This document shows positions 1 to 6,714 of a DNA stretch of 52,736 bases, in pieces. The stretch covers positions 1-52,736 of the forward strand of contig JBDOIG010000091.1 in NCBI GenBank assembly GCA_041082235.1, read 5' to 3'. The notes under the pieces are model-generated. The model ran no database searches. It was given only the letters and a program-made list of their open reading frames with translations, and had not been told where the DNA came from. A program made the position numbers and the translations under genes. Every line of letters starts with the position of its first letter. Positions within the stretch are counted from its first letter, which is position 1. The stretch comes from CALJEL01 sp041082235 (GTDB taxonomy: Bacteria; Nitrospirota; Thermodesulfovibrionia; Thermodesulfovibrionales; CALJEL01).

Positions 1-888
1 AAAGAATTCATTTTCCCACAGCTTGAATTTATGTTTGAATACAGCAGGGATAATATCAGGGATATCTTTGATGAGAATAGAAAGGTCATAATTGGTGCCA
101 GGTCATGCGATATATATGCCATAAATATTATTGACAGATTCTTTTCAGGTGAGACAGTCTCAGCCTATGATATCGGGCATCCGAAAAGGAAATTTAAGGA
201 TCCCTATTATTTTTCAAGAAGGCAAAATACCACATTTATATCCATTGGTTGCAATGAGCCAGGGCCTGTGTGTTTCTGCCAGAGTATAGGGACAGGTCCT
301 TTTCTTGAAAGGGGTTTTGATATACAGCTCATTGACCTGGAGGACAGGTATCTTGTGGAGATTGGTTCTGAGAGGGCTGAGGAATTGATAAACAGGCAGA
401 GATATTTATTCAGAAAAGCAGAAAAGGATGACCTTGATGATCGCTATGAGGCATTATTCCTGAGTATCTCAAGGTTTGAAAAGAGGGTGGATCTTGAGGA
501 TGTAAGAAAGAGTGTCCTTGAAAAGAGGATCCCGGAGGATTTCTGGCAATGGTTAGCTGAGAGGTGTTTTGAATGTGGAGGATGTGTTTATGTATGCCCT
601 CTCTGTACATGCTTTAATATCATAGACCATCCTGTAGCTGATCATAAATGGACAAGATTCAGGATATGGGATACATGTCTTTTTAAAGGCTTTACAGAGA
701 TGGCAGGCAGGATTATACCTGCAGAAAAAAAGGAATCAAGACTGAAGAGGTGGTGGTTTCATAAGGTACTCTATTACCCTGAGCAATTCAGGTCCTTTGG
801 CTGTGTGGGCTGTGGTAGATGCACAATTGCATGTCCAGGAAATATTGATATTGCCACAGTCTCTGAAAAGATTAAAAGATGGAGATAA
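1..888 (+). CDS. HydB/AsrA-like [4Fe-4S] oxidoreductase subunit, 5'-truncated by window edge
   Basis: The frame is open to the first base of the window and continues upstream of the first ATG (31), and those ten upstream codons (KEFIFPQLEF) resemble the conserved N-terminal part of this family, so the gene begins outside. Counting from ATG 31 there is a family-type GCNEPGPVCFC segment near residue 73, then two ferredoxin clusters: Cys179/182/185/189 and Cys258/261/264/268. The fold is that of the beta subunit of cytoplasmic NiFe (sulf)hydrogenases, anaerobic sulfite reductase subunit A and Flx-type subunits, which pass electrons between a flavin subunit and a partner enzyme. It overlaps the flavin subunit gene by 10 bp. 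Which catalytic partner it serves is not visible; that gene, if clustered, must lie upstream. Confidence 0.85.
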   Translation, partial: KEFIFPQLEFMFEYSRDNIRDIFDENRKVIIGARSCDIYAINIIDRFFSGETVSAYDIGHPKRKFKDPYYFSRRQNTTFISIGCNEPGPVCFCQSIGTGPFLERGFDIQLIDLEDRYLVEIGSERAEELINRQRYLFRKAEKDDLDDRYEALFLSISRFEKRVDLEDVRKSVLEKRIPEDFWQWLAERCFECGGCVYVCPLCTCFNIIDHPVADHKWTRFRIWDTCLFKGFTEMAGRIIPAEKKESRLKRWWFHKVLYYPEQFRSFGCVGCGRCTIACPGNIDIATVSEKIKRWR

Positions 889-1694
889 AGGACAATATCT
901 ACAGACCCTTTAAGGCAACTGTCTCTGAGATAAAAGACCTCGCAGAAGGGGTGAGGCTTTTTAAGGTCTTGCCGGAGAAAGAGGTCCATTATTTACCAGG
1001 CCAGTTTTTCATGCTTTCAGTCTGGGGAGCTGGAGAGGCTCCCATATCAGTAAGTTCAACAGAAGGCATACAACCCTATCTGGAATTTGGTGTAAGAAAG
1101 GCTGGCAAAGTTACATCAGCCCTTCATGAGTTAAAGCCAGGTGATACCCTGTGGCTCAGGGGACCTTTTGGAAATAGCTTTGATCTCAGGAGGGCGGAGA
1201 AAAAGGACATAATCTTTATAGCAGGTGGCATAGGGATACTGCCACTAAGGTCATTGATCAATTCTGCCCTCAGGGATATTTCTAAATTTGGGAAGCTCTT
1301 TCTTATCTATGGTGCAAAGAGGCCTTCTGAACTCCTCTTTCTTGATGAGATATCTCTATGGAAGCATAATGGCCTTGAGGTGATTCTTACAGTGGATATA
1401 GGTGATGCGTCATGGAAGGGTAATATCGGTCTTGTAACAGAACATATTGATAAAATAAATACAGATTTTAAGAAGGCCTGTGCCTATGTCTGTGGCCCTG
1501 AGATCATGATGGAAAATACCATTAAGGAGCTTTTACTGAGAGGAATGCCTGATAACTTTATAATCCTCTCCCTTGAAAGGAGGATGAAGTGTGGAATCGG
1601 GAAATGCGGACAGTGTTATTATGGAATAGAATATATATGCATAAATGGTCCTGTATACAGTGTTGATGAGATGAAAAGAAGGTTAAACCTTTAA
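879..1694 (+). CDS. HydG/AsrB/FlxA-like FAD- and NAD(P)-binding [2Fe-2S] oxidoreductase subunit
   Basis: 271 residues, the usual length for the gamma subunit of sulfhydrogenases and relatives such as the dihydroorotate dehydrogenase electron-transfer subunit. The N-terminal half is a ferredoxin-reductase-type FAD barrel (PGQFFMLSV near residue 40, then APISVSS). A nucleotide-binding segment with GGIGILPLRS lies near residues 113-125. The C-terminus has a C-x4-C-x2-C-x7-C [2Fe-2S] site (Cys237, 242, 245, 253). It would take or give hydride to NAD(P)H in the cytoplasm and exchange electrons with the adjacent iron-sulfur subunit. The ATG at 879 overlaps the upstream gene by 10 bp, indicating translational coupling. 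The partner (hydrogenase, sulfite reductase or heterodisulfide reductase type) cannot be decided from the window. Confidence 0.88.
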   Translation: MEIKDNIYRPFKATVSEIKDLAEGVRLFKVLPEKEVHYLPGQFFMLSVWGAGEAPISVSSTEGIQPYLEFGVRKAGKVTSALHELKPGDTLWLRGPFGNSFDLRRAEKKDIIFIAGGIGILPLRSLINSALRDISKFGKLFLIYGAKRPSELLFLDEISLWKHNGLEVILTVDIGDASWKGNIGLVTEHIDKINTDFKKACAYVCGPEIMMENTIKELLLRGMPDNFIILSLERRMKCGIGKCGQCYYGIEYICINGPVYSVDEMKRRLNL

Positions 1695-1696
1695 GC

Positions 1697-2506
1697 TTAT
1701 CCCAGGCCCACATCAAGGACCATCATTATGGCAAATCCTGTTATTGCTCCCATTGTTGCAATATCTGTGTTTCCATTCCTCTGGGATTCAGGTATAAGCT
1801 CTTCCACAACAACAAATATCATGGCACCTGCTGCAAAACTCAGGGCATAGGGAAGGATTGCCTGCGACCATGACACAGCAAGGACACCGATTAACCCTGC
1901 AACTGGCTCAACTATACCTGAAAGCTGTCCATAAAAAAAGCCCTTGAGCCTTGAAAATCCCTCTCTCCTTAAAGGCATTGATATGGCAAGACCTTCTGGT
2001 AGATTCTGAATGCCTATGCCGATTGCAAGGGCTATCGCACCTGAAAGGGTTGCAGAGCCAAGGCCTTCCTTTAATGCACCGAAGGCAACTCCCACAGCAA
2101 GACCCTCAGGGATATTATGCAATGTCACAGCAAGGACAAAGAGGGTTGTCCTTCTCCATCTTGTCTTTATCCCCTCTGTCTCTTCAGCAGGAAAACCTAG
2201 ATGAAGGTGTGGAAGGACCTTATCAAGGAGCCTTAAAAAAATAGCTCCAGCGATAAAACCAGTAAGAGGCGGAAGCCATCTTGAATACCCGAGTTTTTCA
2301 GCCATTTCAATTGCTGGCTCAAGGAGAGACCAGTAGCTTGCAGCGATCATCACACCAGCAGCAAAGCCGAGCAAACCATCAAGTAGTTTCTGCTTTATTT
2401 CCTTGACAAAAAATACACCTGATGCACCGATTGCTGTAAGTAGATATGTGAAGAGGGTGGCAATAAGGGCCTGACTCAGAGGTGAAAGTTCCCTGAAGGT
2501 CTCCAT
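1697..2506 (-). CDS. ZIP family divalent metal transporter (ZupT/GufA-like)
   Basis: 269-residue polytopic inner-membrane protein with about eight hydrophobic segments. It carries both metal-site signatures of ZIP carriers: HNIPEGLA (residues 130-137) in TM4 and QNLPEGLA (167-174) in TM5. A short His-containing loop (HLHLG, about 100-104) precedes TM4. The family imports Zn2+, Fe2+ and other divalent cations. The gene is convergent with the flavoprotein gene, with only 2 bp between the two stops, and divergent from hsp20. The ATG lacks an obvious Shine-Dalgarno sequence, and a perfect inverted repeat overlaps the start codon. Substrate specificity is not deducible. Confidence 0.93.
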   Translation of the reverse strand: METFRELSPLSQALIATLFTYLLTAIGASGVFFVKEIKQKLLDGLLGFAAGVMIAASYWSLLEPAIEMAEKLGYSRWLPPLTGFIAGAIFLRLLDKVLPHLHLGFPAEETEGIKTRWRRTTLFVLAVTLHNIPEGLAVGVAFGALKEGLGSATLSGAIALAIGIGIQNLPEGLAISMPLRREGFSRLKGFFYGQLSGIVEPVAGLIGVLAVSWSQAILPYALSFAAGAMIFVVVEELIPESQRNGNTDIATMGAITGFAIMMVLDVGLG

Positions 2507-2522
2507 AAGTTATTATAACTTA
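2506..2522. promoter_or_regulatory. 17-bp inverted repeat at the ZIP gene start (operator candidate)
   Basis: TAAGTTATTATAACTTA is a perfect 8-bp inverted repeat around one central base. It touches the ZIP start codon and extends into the ZIP/hsp20 intergenic region. A symmetric site here could bind a dimeric metalloregulator or form an mRNA hairpin that masks initiation. No regulator is identified, so this is a structural observation only. Confidence 0.35.
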
Positions 2523-2558
2523 AACTTATTATTTACATTGAAATTCATGTCTGTTTAC

Positions 2559-2588
2559 TTGACATCTACGCCTGGTTTATTTTATAAA
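2559..2588 (+). promoter_or_regulatory. sigma-70-type promoter for the hsp20-ino1 operon
   Basis: TTGACA at 2559-2564 and TATAAA at 2583-2588 are separated by 18 bp and predict a start near 2595, about 30 nt before the hsp20 ATG. No CIRCE-like or sigma-32-type heat-shock element was recognised. Confidence 0.6.
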
Positions 2589-2625
2589 ATAAAACATTGA
2601 TTTCACTTTTCTAAGGATTTTCTTT

Positions 2626-3045
2626 ATGGCTAAGATGAATTTGTTAAAAAATTTTTTTATGGCAGAAGAAATCCTGAACCACTTTTTTGACAGGTCTCTG
2701 GAGATGGGTTGTTATCCTCTCTGGACACCTCCTGTTGATATTTATGAAACTAATGAAAGCTTTATTGTAGAGGCGGAACTCCCGGGTGTAAATGAAGAGG
2801 ATATAGACATAAAGATAGAGGATAATATTCTCCATATCAGAGGGATAAGGAGATCACCTGTGAATAGATTTGTGAAATGTCATAGACTTGAAAGACAGCA
2901 GGGATATTTTTCAAGACGTTTCATGCTTTGCTCTGAAATAGATACTGAAAAAGTCAGAGCATCTTTAAAAGATGGCATACTTACAATTTTAATACCAAAG
3001 AAAAAAGAATTCATAACAAGGCATATAAGGGTAGAAGGTGAATAA
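2626..3045 (+). CDS. small heat shock protein, Hsp20/alpha-crystallin family
   Basis: 139 residues with a complete alpha-crystallin domain from about residue 35 to 130. It starts at PPVDIYETNESFIVEAELPG, continues through DIDIKIEDNILHIRG and ends with VRASLKDGILTILIPK, where the conserved A-x-x-x-G-x-L of the last strand reads ASLKDGIL. Such proteins are ATP-independent holdases that keep unfolded polypeptides soluble in the cytoplasm. An AAGGA ribosome site precedes the ATG at 2626. The stop overlaps the ATG of the inositol phosphate synthase gene (TAATG), so chaperone and inositol synthesis appear to be co-transcribed from the promoter at 2559, an unusual partnership. Confidence 0.95.
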   Translation: MAKMNLLKNFFMAEEILNHFFDRSLEMGCYPLWTPPVDIYETNESFIVEAELPGVNEEDIDIKIEDNILHIRGIRRSPVNRFVKCHRLERQQGYFSRRFMLCSEIDTEKVRASLKDGILTILIPKKKEFITRHIRVEGE

Positions 3046-4133
3046 TGGGAAAGATCAGGGTTGCGATAGCAGGTGTGGGAAACTGTGCAAGCTCTCTTGT
3101 TCAGGGTGTTGAGTATTATAAGATATTTCAGAAAAGCCTTGGACTCATGCATTATGACCTTGGCGGTTATACGCCAGGGGATATTGAATTTGTTGCAGCC
3201 TTTGATATTGACGAAAGAAAAGTAGGCCAACCTCTCAATAAGGCGATATTTGCAAAGCCCAACTGCACAAAGACCATCTGGAAGGATATGCCTGACAATG
3301 GTGTAATTGTCCAGATGGGAGAGATACTTGATGGCATATCTCCACACATGGAAGAATATCCTCCTGAAAAGAGATTCGTCCCGTCAAAGAAAGAACCCTG
3401 TGATGTTGTAAAGGTTCTTAAGAAAAGCGGCACAGAGATATTACTGAACTATCTTCCTGTAGGCTCAGAAAAGGCAACAGCCTTTTATGCAGAGGCATGT
3501 CTTCAGGCAGGTGTGAGCTTTATAAACTGTGTTCCTGTGTTCATTGCATCAAATCCTGACTGGGAAAAAAAATTCAGGGAAAAGAATATACCAATTATAG
3601 GTGATGACATAAAGAGTCAGATAGGAGCTACCATCATACACAGGGTGCTTACAAAGCTCTGTGAGGACAGGGGTGTGAAGATTGACAGCACCTATCAATT
3701 AAATGTTGGTGGCAATACAGATTTTCTGAATATGTTGAATCGTGCAAGGCTCAGGTCAAAGAAGATATCAAAGACAGAGGCTGTTAAATCTCAGATTCAT
3801 GTTGATATCAGGGATGAACATATCCATATCGGTCCTTCTGATTATGTCCCCTGGCTTAATGATAACAAGGTCTGTTTCATAAGGATTGAGGCAAGGATAT
3901 TTGGTGATATACCCATAAATCTTGAACTCAGGCTCTCTGTTGAGGATTCTCCTAATAGTGCAGGAGTTGTAATAGATGCCATAAGGTGTGCAAAGATAGC
4001 AAGGGACAGAGGAATTGGTGGTGTACTGAGTTCTGCCTCTGCATATTTTATGAAACATCCACCGGTACAGTATTCTGATGAAGAGGCAAGAAAGATGGTG
4101 GAAGAATTTATCTCAGGTAAGAGGACTCATTAG
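3045..4133 (+). CDS. ino1: myo-inositol-1-phosphate synthase (Ino1 family)
   Basis: 362 residues, the length of the short prokaryotic Ino1 branch rather than the roughly 500-residue eukaryotic enzymes. The N-terminal Rossmann motif reads GVGNCASSLVQG (about residues 10-21). Conserved family blocks follow: LNYLPVGSEKA, GVSFINCVPVFIAS, GDDIKSQIGAT with the catalytic lysine region, and LNVGGNTDFLNM. The enzyme converts glucose 6-phosphate to 1L-myo-inositol 1-phosphate using NAD+ as a redox cofactor. Its start overlaps the hsp20 stop by one base, and the next gene is a CDP-alcohol phosphatidyltransferase, which suggests the product feeds an inositol phospholipid. Confidence 0.94.
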   Translation: MGKIRVAIAGVGNCASSLVQGVEYYKIFQKSLGLMHYDLGGYTPGDIEFVAAFDIDERKVGQPLNKAIFAKPNCTKTIWKDMPDNGVIVQMGEILDGISPHMEEYPPEKRFVPSKKEPCDVVKVLKKSGTEILLNYLPVGSEKATAFYAEACLQAGVSFINCVPVFIASNPDWEKKFREKNIPIIGDDIKSQIGATIIHRVLTKLCEDRGVKIDSTYQLNVGGNTDFLNMLNRARLRSKKISKTEAVKSQIHVDIRDEHIHIGPSDYVPWLNDNKVCFIRIEARIFGDIPINLELRLSVEDSPNSAGVVIDAIRCAKIARDRGIGGVLSSASAYFMKHPPVQYSDEEARKMVEEFISGKRTH

Positions 4134-4697
4134 TTGCTCAGTGGAAGACTCGGTCATTTCCTTGATAGACCACTGAGGGTCATATCCTTAAAGATTAAGA
4201 TACACCCGAATATCCTGAGCATAACGGGCTTTATTATTACCTCCTTTTCAGCCTTTATAATTCCTGTCTTCCCCTTTTATGGAGGGCTGATCCTTTCCGC
4301 TGGTGGAGCCTTTGATCTTCTTGATGGCGCCGTAGCAAGGAACAGAAACCTTGTGTCAAGATTTGGAGCCTTCCTTGATTCAACACTTGATAGAATCTCT
4401 GATGCATTATTATTTACAGCGGTTTCTATCCTCTTTTATCTCAGGAGCGATATAAACCACAGTCTTCTTTCTATATCATGCCTTATATCGTCTTTTCTTG
4501 TGAGTTATACAAGGGCAAGGATAGAGGGTCTTGGCGGAGAATGCAGGATAGGCCTTGCAGAAAGGCCTGAGAGGATTCTTCTCCTCATAGGAGGACTTAT
4601 AACAGGATATATAAAACTCAGTCTCTGGATTATACTCATTGCATCTTTCATAACAACACTGCAAAGAATCCACCATGCCAGAAAGGTCTTAAGATGA
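4134..4697 (+). CDS. CDP-alcohol phosphatidyltransferase, probable (archaetidyl/phosphatidyl)inositol phosphate synthase
   Basis: 187-residue membrane protein with a TTG start directly after the ino1 stop. It holds the complete family signature D-x2-DG-x2-AR-x8-G-x3-D-x3-D at Asp61, Asp64, Gly65, Ala68, Arg69, Gly78, Asp82 and Asp86, which binds Mg2+ and the CDP-alcohol. The remainder is hydrophobic, consistent with about six transmembrane helices. HPNILSITG near residue 24 is typical of the family. Because the upstream gene makes inositol 1-phosphate, transfer of phosphatidyl from CDP-diacylglycerol to inositol 1-phosphate is the best guess. Phosphatidylglycerophosphate or phosphatidylserine synthase activity is less likely given the context. 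Confidence 0.85.
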   Translation: MLSGRLGHFLDRPLRVISLKIKIHPNILSITGFIITSFSAFIIPVFPFYGGLILSAGGAFDLLDGAVARNRNLVSRFGAFLDSTLDRISDALLFTAVSILFYLRSDINHSLLSISCLISSFLVSYTRARIEGLGGECRIGLAERPERILLLIGGLITGYIKLSLWIILIASFITTLQRIHHARKVLR

Positions 4698-4885
4698 AGA
4701 GGTGTAAAAGAGAAGAAAAGGAAAGACTTATAAAGACCTCTGTATATCTTGAGGAGGAGGTCATTGAAAGCCTCAAGAAAAAGGCTGAGCAACTAACAGC
4801 CGAGACAGGAAAGAGATGGTCAACAGGCGGAGTTATCAGGCTTGCCCTCAGTGAATTTTTTACAAGAAGGGGAAAGATTATTTAG
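4694..4885 (+). CDS. small ribbon-helix-helix (CopG-like) protein
   Basis: 63 residues. A basic N-terminus is followed by a beta-strand (RLIKTSVYL), a first helix (EEEVIESLKKKAEQLTAE) and a second helix (STGGVIRLALSEFFTRR), the order expected of an MetJ/Arc/CopG-type DNA-binding dimer. The start overlaps the phosphatidyltransferase stop (ATGA), so it is the last gene of the hsp20-ino1 operon and may autoregulate it. No toxin gene adjoins it. Its stop overlaps the convergent UspA gene by 8 bp. Confidence 0.72.
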   Translation: MKRCKREEKERLIKTSVYLEEEVIESLKKKAEQLTAETGKRWSTGGVIRLALSEFFTRRGKII

Positions 4886-5306
4886 GCCTTACAATAAGCA
4901 CAGGTTTTGTTGACCGTCTGAGGACCCTCATGGCAACAGAACCAACAACCACGCGGCCCAGACCTGTTCTTCCATGACTTCCCATCACGATCAGGTCAAC
5001 ATTCTTTTCATTGGCAATCCTTACAATCTCTTCATAGGGTCTTCCCCTGGCGATTATCTTTTCCACCAGGAGCCCCTTAAATCTATCCTTTATAAACTCC
5101 TCAAGCCTCTGCTCTGCATCAGATATTATCTTTTTGACAATATTTGAGAGGTCAGGCACGTAATAACCTTCCCATGCAATTTCTTCAGGAATGACAGTAA
5201 GGACAATCACGCTGGCATTATTTCTTTGAGAGATATCTTCAGCCATATCAAGTGCCTTCAGGGATGCCTCTGACAGGTCAGTGGCATAAAGAATCCTTTT
5301 AAGCAT
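4878..5306 (-). CDS. universal stress protein, UspA family
   Basis: 142 residues forming a single Usp domain. It begins KRILYATDLSEASLKALDMA and ends GSHGRTGLGRVVVGSVA...KPVLIV. The G-x2-G-x9-G-S motif needed for ATP binding is intact, so it belongs to the nucleotide-binding UspFG-type branch. These cytoplasmic proteins accumulate under growth arrest or stress; the molecular role of this one is unknown. A good AGGAGGTG ribosome site precedes the ATG on the minus strand. It is transcribed toward the ino1 operon. Confidence 0.93.
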   Translation of the reverse strand: MLKRILYATDLSEASLKALDMAEDISQRNNASVIVLTVIPEEIAWEGYYVPDLSNIVKKIISDAEQRLEEFIKDRFKGLLVEKIIARGRPYEEIVRIANEKNVDLIVMGSHGRTGLGRVVVGSVAMRVLRRSTKPVLIVRPK

Positions 5307-5326
5307 GGAACACCTCCTGGCGATAA

Positions 5327-5512
5327 AATAACCTACAGGTTGCTCCTATTAAAGATAGTATCAGAAAATCACGGTCAGGTCAAATCTCCTTCCACTGTCT
5401 GAATATTATTGAGTTCCTCTCAAAACCCCTGTTTCCAGCGCCATTTCTTAAAAAGGTAAAAGAGATTATCTCAGGGAATGAGGATATTTATAAAAAATAT
5501 ACTTTAATGTAG
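5327..5512 (+). pseudogene. possible C-terminal gene remnant (no start codon)
   Basis: Most of the interval between uspA and the lipoprotein promoter is filled by a stop-free frame of about 61 codons. It has protein-like composition (for example NIIEFLSKPLFPAPFLKKVK) and ends at a TAG. It contains no usable ATG, GTG or TTG near its 5' end and no ribosome site. It could be the tail of a gene whose 5' part was lost when uspA arrived. I do not recognise the family, and a chance open frame is possible. Confidence 0.3.
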
Positions 5513-5582
5513 GAAACAGCTTAAATAGTAAGAAAAAGGGCAGGGGATGTCTGAAATCCTTTATATTTACCCAAAATAAATA

Positions 5583-5611
5583 TTGATAATATCTTAATAG
5601 AGTATTATAAT
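5583..5611 (+). promoter_or_regulatory. near-consensus sigma-70 promoter for the small lipoprotein
   Basis: TTGATA (5583-5588), a 17-bp spacer and TATAAT (5606-5611) predict a start near 5618. A strong AAGGAGGT ribosome site follows at 5623-5630. This is the best housekeeping-type promoter seen in the window and implies abundant expression of the short gene downstream. Confidence 0.75.
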
Positions 5612-5638
5612 AGGTTTTTTGAAAGGAGGTGAGCGGAG

Positions 5639-5833
5639 GTGAAGAAGATTTTGGCAATAGTTCTTTCCTTAGTTCTCGCACTTGCCTTTACAATGGCAAT
5701 CGGCTGCAAAAAGGCTGAGGAGCAGAAGCCAGCAGAGGCACCAGCTCCAGCAGCACCTGCAGCACCAGAGCAGGCACCAGCCCAGCAGCCTGCAGCACCG
5801 GCACAGCCAGCACCAGCACAGCCTGGCAAATAG
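5639..5833 (+). CDS. small Ala/Pro/Gln-rich lipoprotein
   Basis: 64 residues with a GTG start placed 8 nt after AAGGAGGT. Residues 1-22 are a lipoprotein signal (MKKILAIVLSLVLALAFTMA) ending in the lipobox AIGC with Cys23. The mature part is about 40 residues: KKAEEQK followed by low-complexity PA, AAP, AQQ and PAQP units. It would be tethered to the inner or outer membrane and extend into the periplasm. It stands alone between its own promoter and a strong terminator. Low-complexity lipoproteins of this sort can be abundant envelope spacers, but no function can be assigned. Confidence 0.8.
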   Translation: MKKILAIVLSLVLALAFTMAIGCKKAEEQKPAEAPAPAAPAAPEQAPAQQPAAPAQPAPAQPGK

Positions 5834-5864
5834 TAGCTTAGTCAAAATGAGCACTGTTGAAAAG

Positions 5865-5893
5865 GGGCAGGATGTAATTCCTGCCCTTTTTTT
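5865..5893 (+). terminator. intrinsic terminator after the small lipoprotein
   Basis: A perfect 8-bp stem GGGCAGGA (5865-5872) / TCCTGCCC (5879-5886) with a 6-nt loop is followed by seven Ts. It lies about 30 nt past the lipoprotein stop and makes that gene a monocistron. Confidence 0.9.
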
Positions 5894-5921
5894 ATTTCTA
5901 AAAATCGCCGAAATAAAATAT

Positions 5922-6049
5922 GCAGACTGGCTTAAAGTCTTTACAGAGCGACTATGAGCAGGATACAGGATTCAAGATACAATTCAGGATTTAAGATTTT
6001 AAAAAATCGTGTATCTTGTATCATGGATTAGGGTGTCGCAGGCAATATG
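5922..6049. repeat. intergenic palindromic repeat, copy 1 (diverged)
   Basis: Left end CTTAAAGTCTTTACAGAGCG and right end GGTGTCGCAGGCAAT match the ends of the copies at 9887 and 11286. The interior pairs with itself (CAAGATACA near 5973 with TGTATCTTG near 6010) and shares ATACAGGATT and TGTATCTTGTATCATGGATT with copy 3. The outer arms are worn compared with the other two copies. It lies between the lipoprotein terminator and the rimP leader. Confidence 0.6.
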
Positions 6050-6108
6050 TGGTCTTTTAAACCTATTGATTTTTCTTATAAAAATTGTTATCTTATATAA
6101 AGGTTATT

Positions 6109-6207
6109 GGCCTTCAGGATTATGCGTAATGAGCGAGGGTTCAAAAGCAAATGAGGTAATGCTGAAATAGCATTTATTGAGACTCTGTTCTGCAGGATGC
6201 TGAAGGC
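6109..6207 (+). ncRNA. candidate structured leader RNA upstream of rimP-nusA
   Basis: About 99 nt closed by an 8-bp stem, GCCTTCAG (6110-6117) with CTGAAGGC (6200-6207). Two internal hairpins are visible: ATTA-TGCG-TAAT near 6119-6130 and AATGCT-GAAAT-AGCATT near 6156-6172. It is followed 10 nt later by an intrinsic terminator and then the rimP ATG. I do not recognise it as a known riboswitch, tRNA or SRP RNA. A multibranched element plus terminator before rimP-nusA suggests attenuation control. Confidence 0.45.
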
Positions 6208-6216
6208 TTAAATTAT

Positions 6217-6245
6217 AAAGTGGGAAAACCCACTTTTTTGTTTTT
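6217..6245 (+). terminator. intrinsic terminator/attenuator in the rimP leader
   Basis: AAAGTGGG (6217-6224), loop AAAA, CCCACTTT (6229-6236), then a run of Ts continuing past 6240. It ends 13-14 nt before the rimP start codon and inside the rimP transcript, so it can only act conditionally, as an attenuator. NusA itself stimulates pausing at such hairpins, so feedback on the nusA operon is plausible. Confidence 0.75.
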
Positions 6246-6258
6246 AAGGATATTTACT

Positions 6259-6714
6259 ATGAATGATATTAAAGAAAGGATATGGAGGCTTGCAAGAGAG
6301 GTTGCAGAGCAGGAGGACCTTGAGCTTGTGGATATTGAACTCACTCGTGGCAGGAGGGTGGTATTAAGGGTCTTTATAGATAAGGAAGGTGGAGTAACAA
6401 TAGAGGATTGCGAGAGGATGAGCAGAGCACTTGAGGCCCTCTTAGATGTAGAGGACCCGATCAAGGAATCCTATATCCTTGAGGTATCCTCTCCAGGGCT
6501 TGACAGGCCATTAAAAGGCAGACATGATTTTATAAGGAATATGGGAAGGCTTGCAAGGGTTATTACCAGGGAGAAGGTGGAGAACCAGAACTTTTTTATA
6601 GGAAGGATAGAAGGCGCTGATGAAGAGGGTATTACAATTAATCTTGGCAAAAGGACAGTCTTTATAATGTATGATAATATATCAAGGGCTAATCTTGAGG
6701 TGGAGATAAGATGA
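6259..6714 (+). CDS. rimP: ribosome maturation factor RimP
   Basis: 151-residue RimP with the N-terminal domain motif DLELVDIELTRGRRVVLRVFIDKEGGVTIEDCERMSR (given here as consecutive family blocks) and ILEVSSPGLDRPL, the hallmark of the family, near residue 75. It helps 30S subunit assembly in the cytoplasm. I place the start at the ATG at 6259 with AAGGA before it. A longer frame beginning at 6220 would run through the terminator hairpin and is unlikely. The stop overlaps the nusA ATG (ATGA), the classical rimP-nusA arrangement. Confidence 0.95.
   Translation: MNDIKERIWRLAREVAEQEDLELVDIELTRGRRVVLRVFIDKEGGVTIEDCERMSRALEALLDVEDPIKESYILEVSSPGLDRPLKGRHDFIRNMGRLARVITREKVENQNFFIGRIEGADEEGITINLGKRTVFIMYDNISRANLEVEIR

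Noticed and set aside
4694..4885. Antitoxin of a toxin-antitoxin pair
   Set aside because: No toxin-sized gene is adjacent; the upstream overlapping gene is a phosphatidyltransferase and the downstream one a convergent UspA.
5605..5957. Gly/Ala/Cys-rich and Gln/His-rich open frames overlapping the lipoprotein gene
   Set aside because: They are shadows of the low-complexity GCA/CCA-rich coding sequence, without ribosome sites.
6109..6207. tRNA gene upstream of rimP (the segment contains GGTTCAAA and an acceptor-like closing stem)
   Set aside because: The T-loop-like sequence is in the wrong place, there is no D-arm/anticodon-arm layout and no discriminator/CCA position; it is better described as a leader RNA.
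6220..6258. Longer RimP start
   Set aside because: The codons fall in the attenuator hairpin and T-tract; the ATG at 6259 matches the family N-terminus.
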